Of a stretch of 64,000 nucleotides of DNA, positions 25,117 to 33,237 are shown in pieces. The DNA is from Acidobacteriota bacterium. Its GTDB lineage: Bacteria > Acidobacteriota > Blastocatellia > Pyrinomonadales > Pyrinomonadaceae. The notes under the pieces are model-generated. The model did not search any database and was not told the DNA's origin. It saw only the letters and a program-made list of their open reading frames with translations. Position numbers and translations under genes: made by a program. The stretch spans positions 1 to 64,000 of the forward strand of contig QHXI01000094.1 in the NCBI GenBank assembly GCA_003222895.1. Direction: 5' to 3'. The first letter of the stretch is position 1. Every line of letters begins with the position of its first letter.

Positions 25117-26160
25117 ATGCCGACCAGTACCCAGCGCGAACTTGATCTAAAAGACTTTCCGGCCGGCACGGTCACCGAGTTCACGACGCTGGTTTGTCTC
25201 GCCTGCACCTTCGACATTTTCACCAAACAACTCGGGCTCGCGCCGCGCACGGCGTTCTCGGAAATCAAGCGTCACACGCCAACGATTGAAGAACTCACCA
25301 GCCGCAACGCGATGCGGCCGTACTTCGACAGCGAAGAGAAGCATCCGCATTGTCCGTATTGCGGTGCGGCCAAACGCTGGCTCGCGCGATTCGATACTTA
25401 CGTGATCGAAGGGGGCAAGACGACGGACGCGCCGCGGCGTGCGCTCATCAAGAAGCTGCCGACCACCGGCGAGCAATTCGCGATCGTCGAAAAGAAATCT
25501 GATTCGCGGGCGGTGCTGTTTGAGTGGCTCGACACGCTGGGCGTCAATCTGGATCTCAACGACGAGACCTGGCTGTTGGACGCGACGCGAAAGTATCTCG
25601 CGCGTCGCGATCCCAAGACGAATTGGGAAGATGTGTTTACCAAAGTGCGCGTGGCGCGTCGTTCTAGCCGCGTGACCGAAGGTTACGAAGTTGATGGCTC
25701 GCGTTTGTTTCTGGCGCCAAGGATTTACGCCGAAGCGATCGTGATTCAATATCTCGTCAGCCGTTCACACGCGCACGGAGGACTAACGTCTGAAGGTCGT
25801 CTGACATTGATGGAGTTGATCCGGCGACTGCGTTACTTCGGCTATCTTGAACAGATCGGAATCACCGAGCGCGAACCCGGCGAAGTGTTTGAAAAGTTAA
25901 TCGATCATCTGGCCGCGACGCATGACTGGTCGCGCGTCAGCGGCGGCAAGCCGGCAAAGAAAGTCAGCACCGGGAGCGGTAGCGACCGGGTTAGTCGCTC
26001 AAAAAAGTCTATTAAGAAAGCAAGCAAGACTCGCAAGTCAAAAACGGCGCAGCCCGAACCGGATGAAATCATTTCCGAGCCCGTCAAACTTCATTACCTC
26101 ATCGACCGCCGCGATTTTCTGGAGAAAGTAAAAAGCGTCTACGCGAGTTATGCGGCCTGA
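25117..26160 (+). CDS. Hypothetical protein with a CPYC zinc-like motif
   Basis: 347 residues of unknown function. Residues about 65-75 contain HPHCPYCGAAKRWLAR, a possible zinc ribbon half, with another cysteine pair near the N-terminus (LVCLACTF). The middle is mixed alpha/beta, and the C-terminal third contains a Lys/Ser-rich linker (SKKSIKKASKTRKSKTAQ) before a closing helix (YLIDRRDFLEKVKSVYASYA). Residues about 283-294 (VSTGSGSDRVSRS) are encoded by a REP-like repeat. It reads convergently with the radical SAM gene, with seven bases between the stops. Confidence 0.65.
   Translation: MPTSTQRELDLKDFPAGTVTEFTTLVCLACTFDIFTKQLGLAPRTAFSEIKRHTPTIEELTSRNAMRPYFDSEEKHPHCPYCGAAKRWLARFDTYVIEGGKTTDAPRRALIKKLPTTGEQFAIVEKKSDSRAVLFEWLDTLGVNLDLNDETWLLDATRKYLARRDPKTNWEDVFTKVRVARRSSRVTEGYEVDGSRLFLAPRIYAEAIVIQYLVSRSHAHGGLTSEGRLTLMELIRRLRYFGYLEQIGITEREPGEVFEKLIDHLAATHDWSRVSGGKPAKKVSTGSGSDRVSRSKKSIKKASKTRKSKTAQPEPDEIISEPVKLHYLIDRRDFLEKVKSVYASYAA
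25963..25996. repeat. REP-like repeat inside the gene at 25117
   Basis: This 34-base segment starts GTCAGCACCGGGAGCGG and matches the copy at 55437-55469 at 25 of its first 26 bases. It is in frame, and the encoded VSTGSGSDRVSRS lies in a lysine/serine linker where extra residues are tolerable. The element can fold as a hairpin on its CCGG arms. Confidence 0.75.
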
Positions 26161-26167
26161 GTTATTT

Positions 26168-27622
26168 TCACGAAGGTAATAGCTTGAGCCTGCGATTTGA
26201 GTGCGCGTCGTTGTGGTCGGCTTGATGCGAATGTGTTTCGCTTGAACTGACCCGTGAGAGAACTGCTTCGAGCACCGGCCGCATCTGCGACAATTGCTTG
26301 ATTCGAATTACCAAGTCCCAGGCGCGTTCGAACTTTTTCCATCCCGCGCTGTAAAAAAAGTGCTTCAGCGAATGCTTTGTGGTTGAGTGCGCTGATGCCG
26401 CTTTGACGATCGAACCCCAGCGATAAAACGTACGGTACGCCCAATCGTAGCCGAGCTTCAATTCTTCTGGTGAAAGTCCAAGCGGTCGGTAAACCACGTT
26501 CCGGGTGTCGTAGAGATCCCAATTGTTTGTTTTCATTCGATTCTGCGCGAGCATTTCGGCGTAAAGTGCGGTGCCAGGATACGGGGTCAAGATATGAAAC
26601 GTGGCGGTGGTGATTCCTGATTCGATGGCCCAATCGACCGTGCGCGCGAAGACCGACGCGTCCTCTCCGTCAAGACCAAAAACGAAGCTGCCATTGATCA
26701 TGATGCCGAGACTATCGAGGCGGCGCGCGACTTCGCGATAAGAGCGACCGAGATTCTGGCGCTTGCCGGCAGCTTGCAGACTATTGCTTGAAAGCGTTTC
26801 GAAACCGACGAAGAGACTTCGTAATCCGGCGGCGGCCGCTTCTTCAATCAAGTCATCGCGCAGGATCGAATCGACCGTCGCGGCACCCTGAAACACTCGA
26901 TTCATCCCACGCATCCCGCGAAACAACTCGCGCGCGAAGCGCGGCTTTCCGAAGAGATGATCGTCGAGAAAATACAGATGCCGTCCCGGCAGCCGCGCGA
27001 TTTCTGCGAGCGCGTCATCGACAAGTTGTGTGTAGAATCCGCGTCCGCCCTCGAAGAACGCGTCTTTGTAACAGAAGGTGCAGTGGTGCGGGCAGCCGCG
27101 CGAAACGACGATCGAGTTCGGCACCAGGTAGGAATGTCGTTGAATCAGGTCACGGCGAGTCGGAGGGATTCCTTCCAAAGTTCGCACCGAAGACTCGTAC
27201 CGACGACGCGGTTTCCCTGATGCAAGGTCACGCAGGAATTGCGGAAATGTGTATTCGCCCGGACCCAGAAAAATGGTGTCTGCATGCGGCGCGGCTTCAT
27301 CCGGCAGCGACGTGACATGCAAACCGCCAAGCACGACATAAGTGCCGCGCGCGCGATAATGATCGGCTGTTGCGTAAGCTCGATAGGCGTTCGTAATGTA
27401 AACCTGGATGATGACAAGATCCGGATCGTCGTCGAGATCGAGCTTTTCGACGTGCTCATCCTGGAGAGAGATTTCGAGATTGGGATCGAGATATGCAGCC
27501 AGCGTCGCGAGCCCCAGCGGTGGAAACAGTGAGTACTTGATCGGCCGCCAGTAAGGACTGGTGGCTTCGGTCAGCGCCGGAAGAATCAGTTTGACTCGCT
27601 TAATTGATCTTGATGTTTTCAA
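26168..27622 (-). CDS. B12-binding-domain radical SAM protein
   Basis: 484 residues. The TTG start at 27622 is supported by GGAGG five bases upstream. Residues 1-150 form a B12-binding-like Rossmann domain (YSLFPPLGLATLAAYLDPNL, TYVVLGGLHVTSLPDEA, DTIFLGPGE). The radical SAM cluster motif is CPHHCTFC within VSRGCPHHCTFCYKDAF, followed by a typical barrel (YFLDDHLFG, LFVGFETLSSNSL, INGSFVFGLDGED, FHILTPYPGTAL). This class includes hopanoid and bacteriochlorophyll methylases and many unknowns; the substrate is not evident. The terminal 40 residues are polar. It is monocistronic. Confidence 0.88.
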   Translation of the reverse strand: MKTSRSIKRVKLILPALTEATSPYWRPIKYSLFPPLGLATLAAYLDPNLEISLQDEHVEKLDLDDDPDLVIIQVYITNAYRAYATADHYRARGTYVVLGGLHVTSLPDEAAPHADTIFLGPGEYTFPQFLRDLASGKPRRRYESSVRTLEGIPPTRRDLIQRHSYLVPNSIVVSRGCPHHCTFCYKDAFFEGGRGFYTQLVDDALAEIARLPGRHLYFLDDHLFGKPRFARELFRGMRGMNRVFQGAATVDSILRDDLIEEAAAAGLRSLFVGFETLSSNSLQAAGKRQNLGRSYREVARRLDSLGIMINGSFVFGLDGEDASVFARTVDWAIESGITTATFHILTPYPGTALYAEMLAQNRMKTNNWDLYDTRNVVYRPLGLSPEELKLGYDWAYRTFYRWGSIVKAASAHSTTKHSLKHFFYSAGWKKFERAWDLVIRIKQLSQMRPVLEAVLSRVSSSETHSHQADHNDAHSNRRLKLLPS

Positions 27623-27727
27623 GAAGACCTCCGAAGTCCGATCTGAAAAAGTGGTTTTCTTGTCCTTCTGTTTCGATCCAACAAAGAGCTTTGCCTAATA
27701 AAGCTAATCGGGCAAATTTTTTTGGCG

Positions 27728-28114
27728 CTAGGCCTTTCGCATGCGTCCGATCAAGGCTTCCATGTGATCGAGATAACGTTCGAGTGCGCGCCGGCCGTAG
27801 GTCGTCAAACTGAACTCGGTTTTCGGCGTACGGCCTGCGAAGGATTTCGAACAACTAATGTAGCCCGCTTCTTCAAGCTTGCGCGCGTGCACGCTCAAGT
27901 TTCCATCGGTTGTATTGACGGCGTGCTTCAGTTCATTGAACGTCAGCGATTCGTGCCCCGCCAGCGCGCTGATAATTCCCAAACGCAAACGCTCGTGAAT
28001 CATGCGATCGATTTCGCGCGCGCTGTGCGGCGCGCCGCCATGAACGCCGCGAAGCTTTTCCTTTTCCGTCAGACCTCTTTTTATTTCGCGCTTGAGCGCA
28101 CTTTGTTTAGCCAC
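27728..28114 (-). CDS. Winged-helix transcriptional regulator
   Basis: About 128 residues. The GTG at 28114 overlaps the stop of the upstream membrane-protein gene by eight bases; an ATG at 28141 is possible but overlaps by 35. The middle, [20 protein letters not shown] then [18 protein letters not shown], is a winged helix of the MarR/HTH_34 type with the recognition helix in [15 protein letters not shown]. The wing reads [20 protein letters not shown]. Such regulators are often encoded together with a small membrane protein and act on their own promoter. The probable operator is the palindrome at 28738-28763. Confidence 0.85.
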   Translation of the reverse strand: MAKQSALKREIKRGLTEKEKLRGVHGGAPHSAREIDRMIHERLRLGIISALAGHESLTFNELKHAVNTTDGNLSVHARKLEEAGYISCSKSFAGRTPKTEFSLTTYGRRALERYLDHMEALIGRMRKA

Positions 28115-28709
28115 CGTATTTTCTCGCAATGATTGAACCAAAAATTATGTGCAGTCCGCCAAAGCCAGCCGCCAAAAGCCAGTCTCCCAATGACGCGGGC
28201 GCAAACAGCGCAACCGCGCCGAGCAACATGAAACAGATGCCCATCACCGGAACGACGCTCACTGAATACATGCCGCCGGTGACTACGCCCGTTCCGTAAA
28301 GCAGTAGCCAAACTGCCGGAATCGCGCTGAGTAGCCCCGCGCGAAACAGCGCGACGGTAAGAAGCGCCCCGACGATCATCGGCGGCGAAAGACTGAAGGC
28401 GACTTTGCGGCCTGGACCCGATAGCAGCGGCACTCCTGATGCGCGCGACTTTCGATCCATCAGCCACCCTGCAATCAGAGACGAAATGATCGCTTCCGCA
28501 ACCCAAACAAAAAGCCAAGCGCGAGGAGTTGGTTGCTGCGCTGCTAAGTAAGTCGCTGCTAATGCAGTGACACCAATTGCGACCTGTCCCCATCCGGGAA
28601 CGGCGGTGAACGCGGACGCGCGCTCCATCGTTTCGCGGATGTAACGCAGGTTGTTGATCGCTCGATCGTGGAGCGCGGGAGGCTGCTTTGATTGGGCTAG
28701 CGGCGCCAT
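28107..28709 (-). CDS. Multi-pass membrane protein co-transcribed with the winged-helix regulator
   Basis: 200 residues with five probable membrane helices ([71 protein letters not shown] and a pair [18 protein letters not shown] / [18 protein letters not shown]). The N-terminus is soluble and helical. Its function is unknown. The regulator gene starts inside its stop codon region, so the two are translated together. The ATG at 28709 lies only about 30 bases from the palindrome at 28738-28763. Confidence 0.75.
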   Translation of the reverse strand: MAPLAQSKQPPALHDRAINNLRYIRETMERASAFTAVPGWGQVAIGVTALAATYLAAQQPTPRAWLFVWVAEAIISSLIAGWLMDRKSRASGVPLLSGPGRKVAFSLSPPMIVGALLTVALFRAGLLSAIPAVWLLLYGTGVVTGGMYSVSVVPVMGICFMLLGAVALFAPASLGDWLLAAGFGGLHIIFGSIIARKYGG

Positions 28710-28737
28710 AATGATGCGTAGCCTACCGCGATCGGTC

Positions 28738-28763
28738 TATTGCGTCAAGTACTTTGCGCAATA
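28738..28763 (-). promoter_or_regulatory. Palindromic operator and promoter of the regulator/membrane-protein operon
   Basis: Seven-base arms TATTGCG (28738-28744) and CGCAATA (28757-28763) flank 12 bases containing CAAGTACTTTG, nearly palindromic itself. On the minus strand TTGACG inside this region is followed 17 bases later by TAGGCT. That would place the transcript start only a few bases before ATG 28709, so the mRNA may be nearly leaderless. A winged-helix dimer binding here could block the promoter. All of this is prediction. Confidence 0.45.
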
Positions 28764-29542
28764 AAGGAAAAATCATTGCTGGAATCTCTTATGGTTTCGG
28801 CCTGCAGCCGTTCCTCTACTTTCGCCTTGAAAGCTTCGTATCGTTTCAGAATGCCGTCAGCGATATAGTCATAATTCGATTGGACCCCAGAGGAAGGTGA
28901 ATGAACCGCAACGGCCGGGTCGGCGGAGAGTGCTTGAGTGAACAGAGTGAAGCTCCTGTTGATTTCTCCATTCTCAGCGGCAACCCGGGCCAGGCCATAT
29001 TGAAGATCGCCGACGAATGTTTGACGCACGATGGCTTTGCTTTGCAAGCCCTCATTAAATTTCTTTTGTGCCTCTTCTAGTTTTCCCGACAGCCACAATA
29101 GATATCCTTGAGCGGACAGGGCACCGATGTTGCCGGGGTTAATCCTGAGCACTTTGTCGTATTCTTCGATTAGACTATCAACCTGTTCCATTGGAATCTC
29201 ATCCCGGATACGCGCTTTCCTTTCCGAGGATTGCGCCAAACGGTACTGCGCAATTTCGAAGGAAGAGTCGAACTCAGTCGCCTTTCTGAGGAAATTCAAC
29301 TTTTTGTTGACGTCAGTTTCAGCCTCAGCCCGGACCAACCACCACAGCGGACTCTCGTCGCTATAGTTCGGTTTCGCAGCCCTCGCACTATCCAGAAACG
29401 ATTTGGCGCGCTGGGGCGCCTTCAGGTAACAGTAGGCGAGCGCCGCGACCGTGTAGGCCATGGAAAGCATCTCGTGAAGTTGATCGAAATCCGCGCGACC
29501 ACGTCTCAGCGCCGAGTCACTCGGATGAGTTAGGAAACCCAT
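28745..29542 (-). CDS. Tetratricopeptide-like protein of unknown function
   Basis: 265 residues from ATG 29542; the frame extends to 29611 but would overlap the upstream gene. Helical pairs run through the chain: MLSMAYTVAALAYCYLKAPQ, RAKSFLDSARAAKPNYSDES, YDKVLRINPGNIGALSAQGY, LWLSGKLEEAQKKFNEGLQS and FTLFTQALSADPAVAVHSPS. These have TPR spacing. TPR proteins act as binding scaffolds. It begins ten bases after the stop of the membrane protein gene, so the two form a two-gene unit. No signal peptide is seen. Confidence 0.65.
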   Translation of the reverse strand: MGFLTHPSDSALRRGRADFDQLHEMLSMAYTVAALAYCYLKAPQRAKSFLDSARAAKPNYSDESPLWWLVRAEAETDVNKKLNFLRKATEFDSSFEIAQYRLAQSSERKARIRDEIPMEQVDSLIEEYDKVLRINPGNIGALSAQGYLLWLSGKLEEAQKKFNEGLQSKAIVRQTFVGDLQYGLARVAAENGEINRSFTLFTQALSADPAVAVHSPSSGVQSNYDYIADGILKRYEAFKAKVEERLQAETIRDSSNDFSFIAQST

Positions 29543-29552
29543 TAAAGTCCTA

Positions 29553-30788
29553 CTATTGATCGCCGGCGCTGAGGGCCCGCGGTTCGTCGGCACCGCTCGG
29601 CACGTAATCACGAGCTCTGAAGGTACGATCCATTCGCTTTTCGAGTAGCGCCAGAATCGAAATGATCCGGTCTAGCTCTGCTGGTATTTCGAAAAGAGGA
29701 TACTGTCGCCTGCTTGAAAATGATGAAATGATTCTTCGGTAGATTAGGGATCTGGCGAACCCGATTCGGGTATTGGCCTCCGCCATGAGCGAGGCTTTCG
29801 ATAATCGCCACAGTGGCAACCAATTCACTCTCGCGAAGATCCTTGGCAACCAGCCAAAGATCCTAGTGTCAAAATATCGTTTGGCTTGCCGATAGAATTC
29901 GATCGCAAGAGCATAGGCATCGATCGTATTCGATCGTTCAAAATCAAAAGCTTCATGATAAAGCGCAACGGCGCGAAGATAGCTGCTCGGAAACATTTCG
30001 CTTTTCGTCTTCACGTCGTCCCTAATTTGTTTGTATATCTCTGATGCCACCCGCGAATAAACATGTTCGAGGAGTTGGTGATATTTGTCCGCGGTAAGGA
30101 CACGTTCAGCTTCACCGGAACCACCATCGGTAAGCGCCACTTTGACCGGGTGGGCCATGGTCTCAGGCTTTCCCGGAGGCCCGATTCGAATTCGAGAGAT
30201 AATTTGGAGAATCCATTCCCCATCTCTGTCTTCACGCACCGTGTAACTCCCGCGAACCTGCACGTGAGAAGTCAAATAGCTCCTGGCAGTTTCGGACAAT
30301 TCCTTTTCTGCATTGAGCAAAGATAGCCGGCGAATCCGCTCTCTCACCCTCTGCATCAGATCGTGATTGAGCAGATGGAGACGATCTTCGGCGATGAGTT
30401 GAAGTCGATCTCCGGGGGTTCCGACTATCGGTTCGAAGGGTTCGATCCAGAACGTGTACGTGAAGGGTTCCTTTGACTCTTTGGCAAGCACACTCGTCCA
30501 GCGAAGCGTGAACCAGACGCCAAAGCAAGCAACGATCACTAGTAGTCCGATCGCTTCGGGGTTGGTGATCAGCGATCGCAATTGAAGATGAGCCAGTGCC
30601 TGAAGAGCCTGGCCAAATCTTCGAGCATAGTCACTACTGACGGCCGCGAACCCAATTTGAATCACGGCCGCTGAGATACCAACGACGAATCCGACCATGC
30701 CTTTCTGTCGACGTTTTAGGAGATCTGATTCAGCGCCTTTGATAAGCTTAAGTTGATCGGCGGCGGGAAATATATCTTGAAGCTTCAT
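29553..30788 (-). CDS. Hypothetical membrane protein with helical C-terminus
   Basis: 411 residues from ATG 30788, which has GGAG six bases upstream; a TTG at 30800 is the other choice. Two membrane helices are visible (MVGFVVGISAAVIQIGFAAV and IGLLVIVACFGVWFTL). A central soluble part has beta strands (SYTVREDRDGEWILQIISRI) and the C-terminal half is helical with a region like TPR repeats (YLRAVALYHEAFDFERSNTI, YALAIEFYRQAKRYF). I do not recognise the family. With the TPR protein just downstream it may form a membrane-anchored complex. Confidence 0.6.
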   Translation of the reverse strand: MKLQDIFPAADQLKLIKGAESDLLKRRQKGMVGFVVGISAAVIQIGFAAVSSDYARRFGQALQALAHLQLRSLITNPEAIGLLVIVACFGVWFTLRWTSVLAKESKEPFTYTFWIEPFEPIVGTPGDRLQLIAEDRLHLLNHDLMQRVRERIRRLSLLNAEKELSETARSYLTSHVQVRGSYTVREDRDGEWILQIISRIRIGPPGKPETMAHPVKVALTDGGSGEAERVLTADKYHQLLEHVYSRVASEIYKQIRDDVKTKSEMFPSSYLRAVALYHEAFDFERSNTIDAYALAIEFYRQAKRYFDTRIFGWLPRIFARVNWLPLWRLSKASLMAEANTRIGFARSLIYRRIISSFSSRRQYPLFEIPAELDRIISILALLEKRMDRTFRARDYVPSGADEPRALSAGDQ

Positions 30789-31149
30789 GATCCACTCCAA
30801 TAGATTTGAGACCCGGTCAGTGAGCTACTCAACCGTGATCTTGATTGGCTTGATCAAGGGCTAGAGCAGTATTAGACCTGCTGTTCGCCGAGGAATTCCG
30901 TGAGTAAAGAGCAACGCGAGGAAAATTTTGCCTTCCCAAAGCACGTCTGTGCCAAGTGGCGCCTAAGTCGGACGACTCCCGTACGTGGTTAATTCAGCGA
31001 GCATGAGAAGGTCCCGAATGTTTATGAAAGAATCAACTGTTACGATTGCTGACGTACTTAGCGAGCAGATTCTAGCACTGGTTCCCGAACAATCAATACT
31101 AAATTTCGAGCCGTCATTTAACGCCAGGTTCCTTCATACGACCCCGGGG
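30789..31149. other. Non-coding stretch upstream of the membrane/TPR pair
   Basis: About 360 bases between the membrane/TPR pair and the quinone oxidoreductase gene, both read leftward. It must hold the promoter of the pair and the 3' end of the oxidoreductase transcript. TGATTGGCTTGATCAAGG near 30843 is a small imperfect palindrome. No other clear feature is seen, and short frames here lack coding character. Confidence 0.4.
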
Positions 31150-32166
31150 CTAGGGCACCAGCACGACCTTGCCGGTATTCTTGCGCGCTTCCAGGTAACG
31201 ATGCGCATCGGCGATTTGATCGAATGGAAAAGCGCGATCGACGTAGGGTTGAACCCAACCTTCGGCCACGCCGCGCATGATCTCCTGAGTCCAGCCGCGA
31301 ACCTTTTCGCCTTCGCCCCACATGTGTCCGAGATTCAAGCCAAAGACTCCTTTATTCCGATTCATCAACGCGAGCGGGTTAAAGCGCGGCATCTGTGCTA
31401 CCGCTTTCAGCGCGCGGAGTTTGCCCCTGATGCCGGAAGCTGAAGCGACCGACATTCCGAACACGCCCATGCGTCCCGTTGCGCGCAACGCGCGATAACT
31501 TTTCTTCCAACTGTCTCCGCCCAGCGGATCGATCACCAACTCAACGCCTTTGCCCTGCGTAAGATCGATCAGCACGGGTAACCAATCCTGATTTCTATAA
31601 TCGATCGCGTGATCCAATCCCCGCTGGCGCAGAAACTCGTGTTTCGACGCGCTCGCCGTTCCGAATGTTTTCGCGCCGATGTGCTTCGCGATGTCGAGAG
31701 CCGCGAGACCGACGCCGCCACCCGCGTTATGAATCAGCACAGCTTCGTCTTTTTTCAATCCACCCATCGACACGAGCAGCGCCCAGGCGGTGAGGTAGTT
31801 CACCGGGATCGCAGCAGCTTGTTCGAAGCTTAGACCGTCAGGCTTTTCAAAGATTTGTGCCGAGGAAACTGCAACCAATTCGGCCTGACCATTGAATCGC
31901 GTCATCGCGATCACAGGTTTGCCGATCAGAGTTCGCTCGACTCCGTCGCCAACTGATTCAACTAGGCCCGAAACTTCGTAACCCATGATGCAGGGCTTTG
32001 CTGGGCCATCGGGGTACAACCCCTGACGCGCGAGAATGTCGGCAAAGTTCAGCCCCGCGGCTTTGACGCGAACCGCCACCTGACCTTGAGTCGGAACTGG
32101 ATCAGGACGCTCTTCGACTTTCATTACGCCGACGTTGCCGTTGCGGGTGGTGACGATTGCTCTCAA
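31150..32166 (-). CDS. Zinc-independent quinone oxidoreductase / VAT-1-like medium-chain dehydrogenase
   Basis: 338 residues. The start is TTG 32166 because AAAGGAG lies seven bases upstream and the family alignment begins at LRAIVTT; the longer frame to 32337 is unsupported. Motifs include AAGLNFADILARQGLYPDGP, MGYEVSGLVESVGDGV, the coenzyme site VLIHNAGGGVGLAALDIAKH and VIDPLGGDSWKKSYRALRAT. Cysteines that bind structural zinc in alcohol dehydrogenases are absent, as expected for the quinone reductase and VAT-1 branch. It uses NAD(P)H to reduce quinones or enals. The gene follows the peroxiredoxin gene but is separated by a terminator. Confidence 0.88.
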   Translation of the reverse strand: MRAIVTTRNGNVGVMKVEERPDPVPTQGQVAVRVKAAGLNFADILARQGLYPDGPAKPCIMGYEVSGLVESVGDGVERTLIGKPVIAMTRFNGQAELVAVSSAQIFEKPDGLSFEQAAAIPVNYLTAWALLVSMGGLKKDEAVLIHNAGGGVGLAALDIAKHIGAKTFGTASASKHEFLRQRGLDHAIDYRNQDWLPVLIDLTQGKGVELVIDPLGGDSWKKSYRALRATGRMGVFGMSVASASGIRGKLRALKAVAQMPRFNPLALMNRNKGVFGLNLGHMWGEGEKVRGWTQEIMRGVAEGWVQPYVDRAFPFDQIADAHRYLEARKNTGKVVLVP

Positions 32167-32188
32167 GCGCGAACTCCTTTCGAATCCG

Positions 32189-32220
32189 AAAAAAATTCGG
32201 GCAGCGACATAGCGCTGCCC
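32189..32220 (-). terminator. Rho-independent terminator after the peroxiredoxin gene
   Basis: A perfect eight-base stem (CGCTGCCC / GGGCAGCG) with a six-base loop at 32199-32220 is followed on the minus strand by GAATTTTTTT. It lies downstream of the peroxiredoxin stop and before the oxidoreductase ribosome site. Confidence 0.85.
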
Positions 32221-32290
32221 AAAATCAATCTGCGGTCGATTGAAACCGGCACGACGCCGGCGATCCACTGGAAAGATGTTTGCCCCTCGA

Positions 32291-32977
32291 TTAACCTTCC
32301 GCCGCCTTTGTCTGTGTCTTATTCGGTTGCGGCACAACGCGCAGGTAAGGCTTCAGAGTCTTCCAGCCACCCGGGAATTTTTCTTTCGCGGCTTCGTCAG
32401 AAAGCGCGGGAACGATGATTACGTCATCGCCGTCCTTCCAATTAGCCGGCGTGGCGACGCTGTAGTTCGCTGTCAACTGAATGGAATCGATTACCCGAAG
32501 AATCTCGTCAAAGTTGCGACCGGTGGACATCGGGTACACGAACATCAGCTTGATCTTCTTGTCGGGTCCAATCACGAACACGGTTCGCACAGTCATGTTA
32601 TCTGCCGGGGTCCGCCCTTCGGATGTTCCCGCGACCGTGGCCGGCAGCATGTCATAGAGCTTCGCCACCTTGAGATCCGTGTCGCCGATGACGGGATAGT
32701 TTGGCGCGTGACCGGTTGCGTCCTTAATGTCATTTGCCCAGCGCGAGTGGTTTTCCACCGGGTCGACACTCAGCCCGATGACTTTGACGTGGCGCTTGTC
32801 GAACTCAGGTTTGATGCTCGCCATATAGCCGAGTTCGGTCGTGCAGACGGGCGTAAAGTCCTTCGGGTGCGAAAACAGAACGGCCCAATTGTCGCCGATC
32901 CATTCATGGAAGTTGATCGGACCTTCCGTTGTTTGGGCCGTAAAATCCGGAGCGGTGTCTCCTAAACGTAATGCCAT
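32291..32977 (-). CDS. 1-Cys peroxiredoxin (Prx6-type)
   Basis: 228 residues. The N-terminal MALRLGDTAPDFTAQTTEG and the active site FSHPKDFTPVCTTELG contain the peroxidatic cysteine in PVCTTE. Length, C-terminal extension (FPGGWKTLKPYLRVV) and GLSVDPVENHSRWANDI fit the Prx6/AhpC-like 1-Cys group. It reduces hydrogen peroxide and lipid hydroperoxides with thiols. It is followed by a strong terminator, so it is transcribed alone. Its promoter should lie between 32978 and 33135. Confidence 0.93.
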   Translation of the reverse strand: MALRLGDTAPDFTAQTTEGPINFHEWIGDNWAVLFSHPKDFTPVCTTELGYMASIKPEFDKRHVKVIGLSVDPVENHSRWANDIKDATGHAPNYPVIGDTDLKVAKLYDMLPATVAGTSEGRTPADNMTVRTVFVIGPDKKIKLMFVYPMSTGRNFDEILRVIDSIQLTANYSVATPANWKDGDDVIIVPALSDEAAKEKFPGGWKTLKPYLRVVPQPNKTQTKAAEG

Positions 32978-33135
32978 GATCGATACTCCTTTGCTGAAAA
33001 TCGTTTGTAGACATCGCTTGCGCGACGTCGAACTGAATGTGTTTGTCTGGTTTCTGTGTGAGGGATTCTCAGACTAAAACATAAGCAAGTCAAGGAAGAT
33101 CGATGTTGTACTTCGTGAATAATCAGAGATTAGCT

Positions 33136-33164
33136 TTGACAGGATATCGATCCTATCGTACGAT
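33136..33164 (+). promoter_or_regulatory. Sigma-70-like promoter of the candidate small RNA
   Basis: A consensus -35 TTGACA at 33136-33141, a 17-base spacer and a -10-like TACGAT at 33159-33164. Four of six -10 bases match, including the conserved TA and final T. It points to the plus strand, where no gene starts, and is followed 42 bases later by a terminator hairpin. Confidence 0.55.
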
Positions 33165-33170
33165 GGCTAT

Positions 33171-33237
33171 GAAAATTGGGACTGGGGACTCCTGGTCGGC
33201 GAAGGGCTCTGGTGAAAACCGGAGCTTTTCGTTTTTT
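33171..33237 (+). ncRNA. Candidate small RNA between the peroxiredoxin and DUF3800 genes
   Basis: Promoter and terminator frame a transcript of about 65 bases on the plus strand. It would contain a first hairpin (GACTGGG and CCTGGTC, with two wobbles) and the terminator hairpin with a GAAA loop. A short reading frame starting at 33163 overlaps the -10 box and is unlikely to be translated. Its 3' end touches the stop codon of the convergent DUF3800 gene. I do not recognise a known RNA family. Expression is not proven. Confidence 0.45.
33206..33237 (+). terminator. Rho-independent terminator with GAAA loop
   Basis: Eight-base stem GCTCTGGT / ACCGGAGC (one T-G pair), loop GAAA, followed by TTTTCGTTTTTT. 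It is the strongest terminator form in this intergenic space and ends exactly at the convergent DUF3800 stop. Confidence 0.8.
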
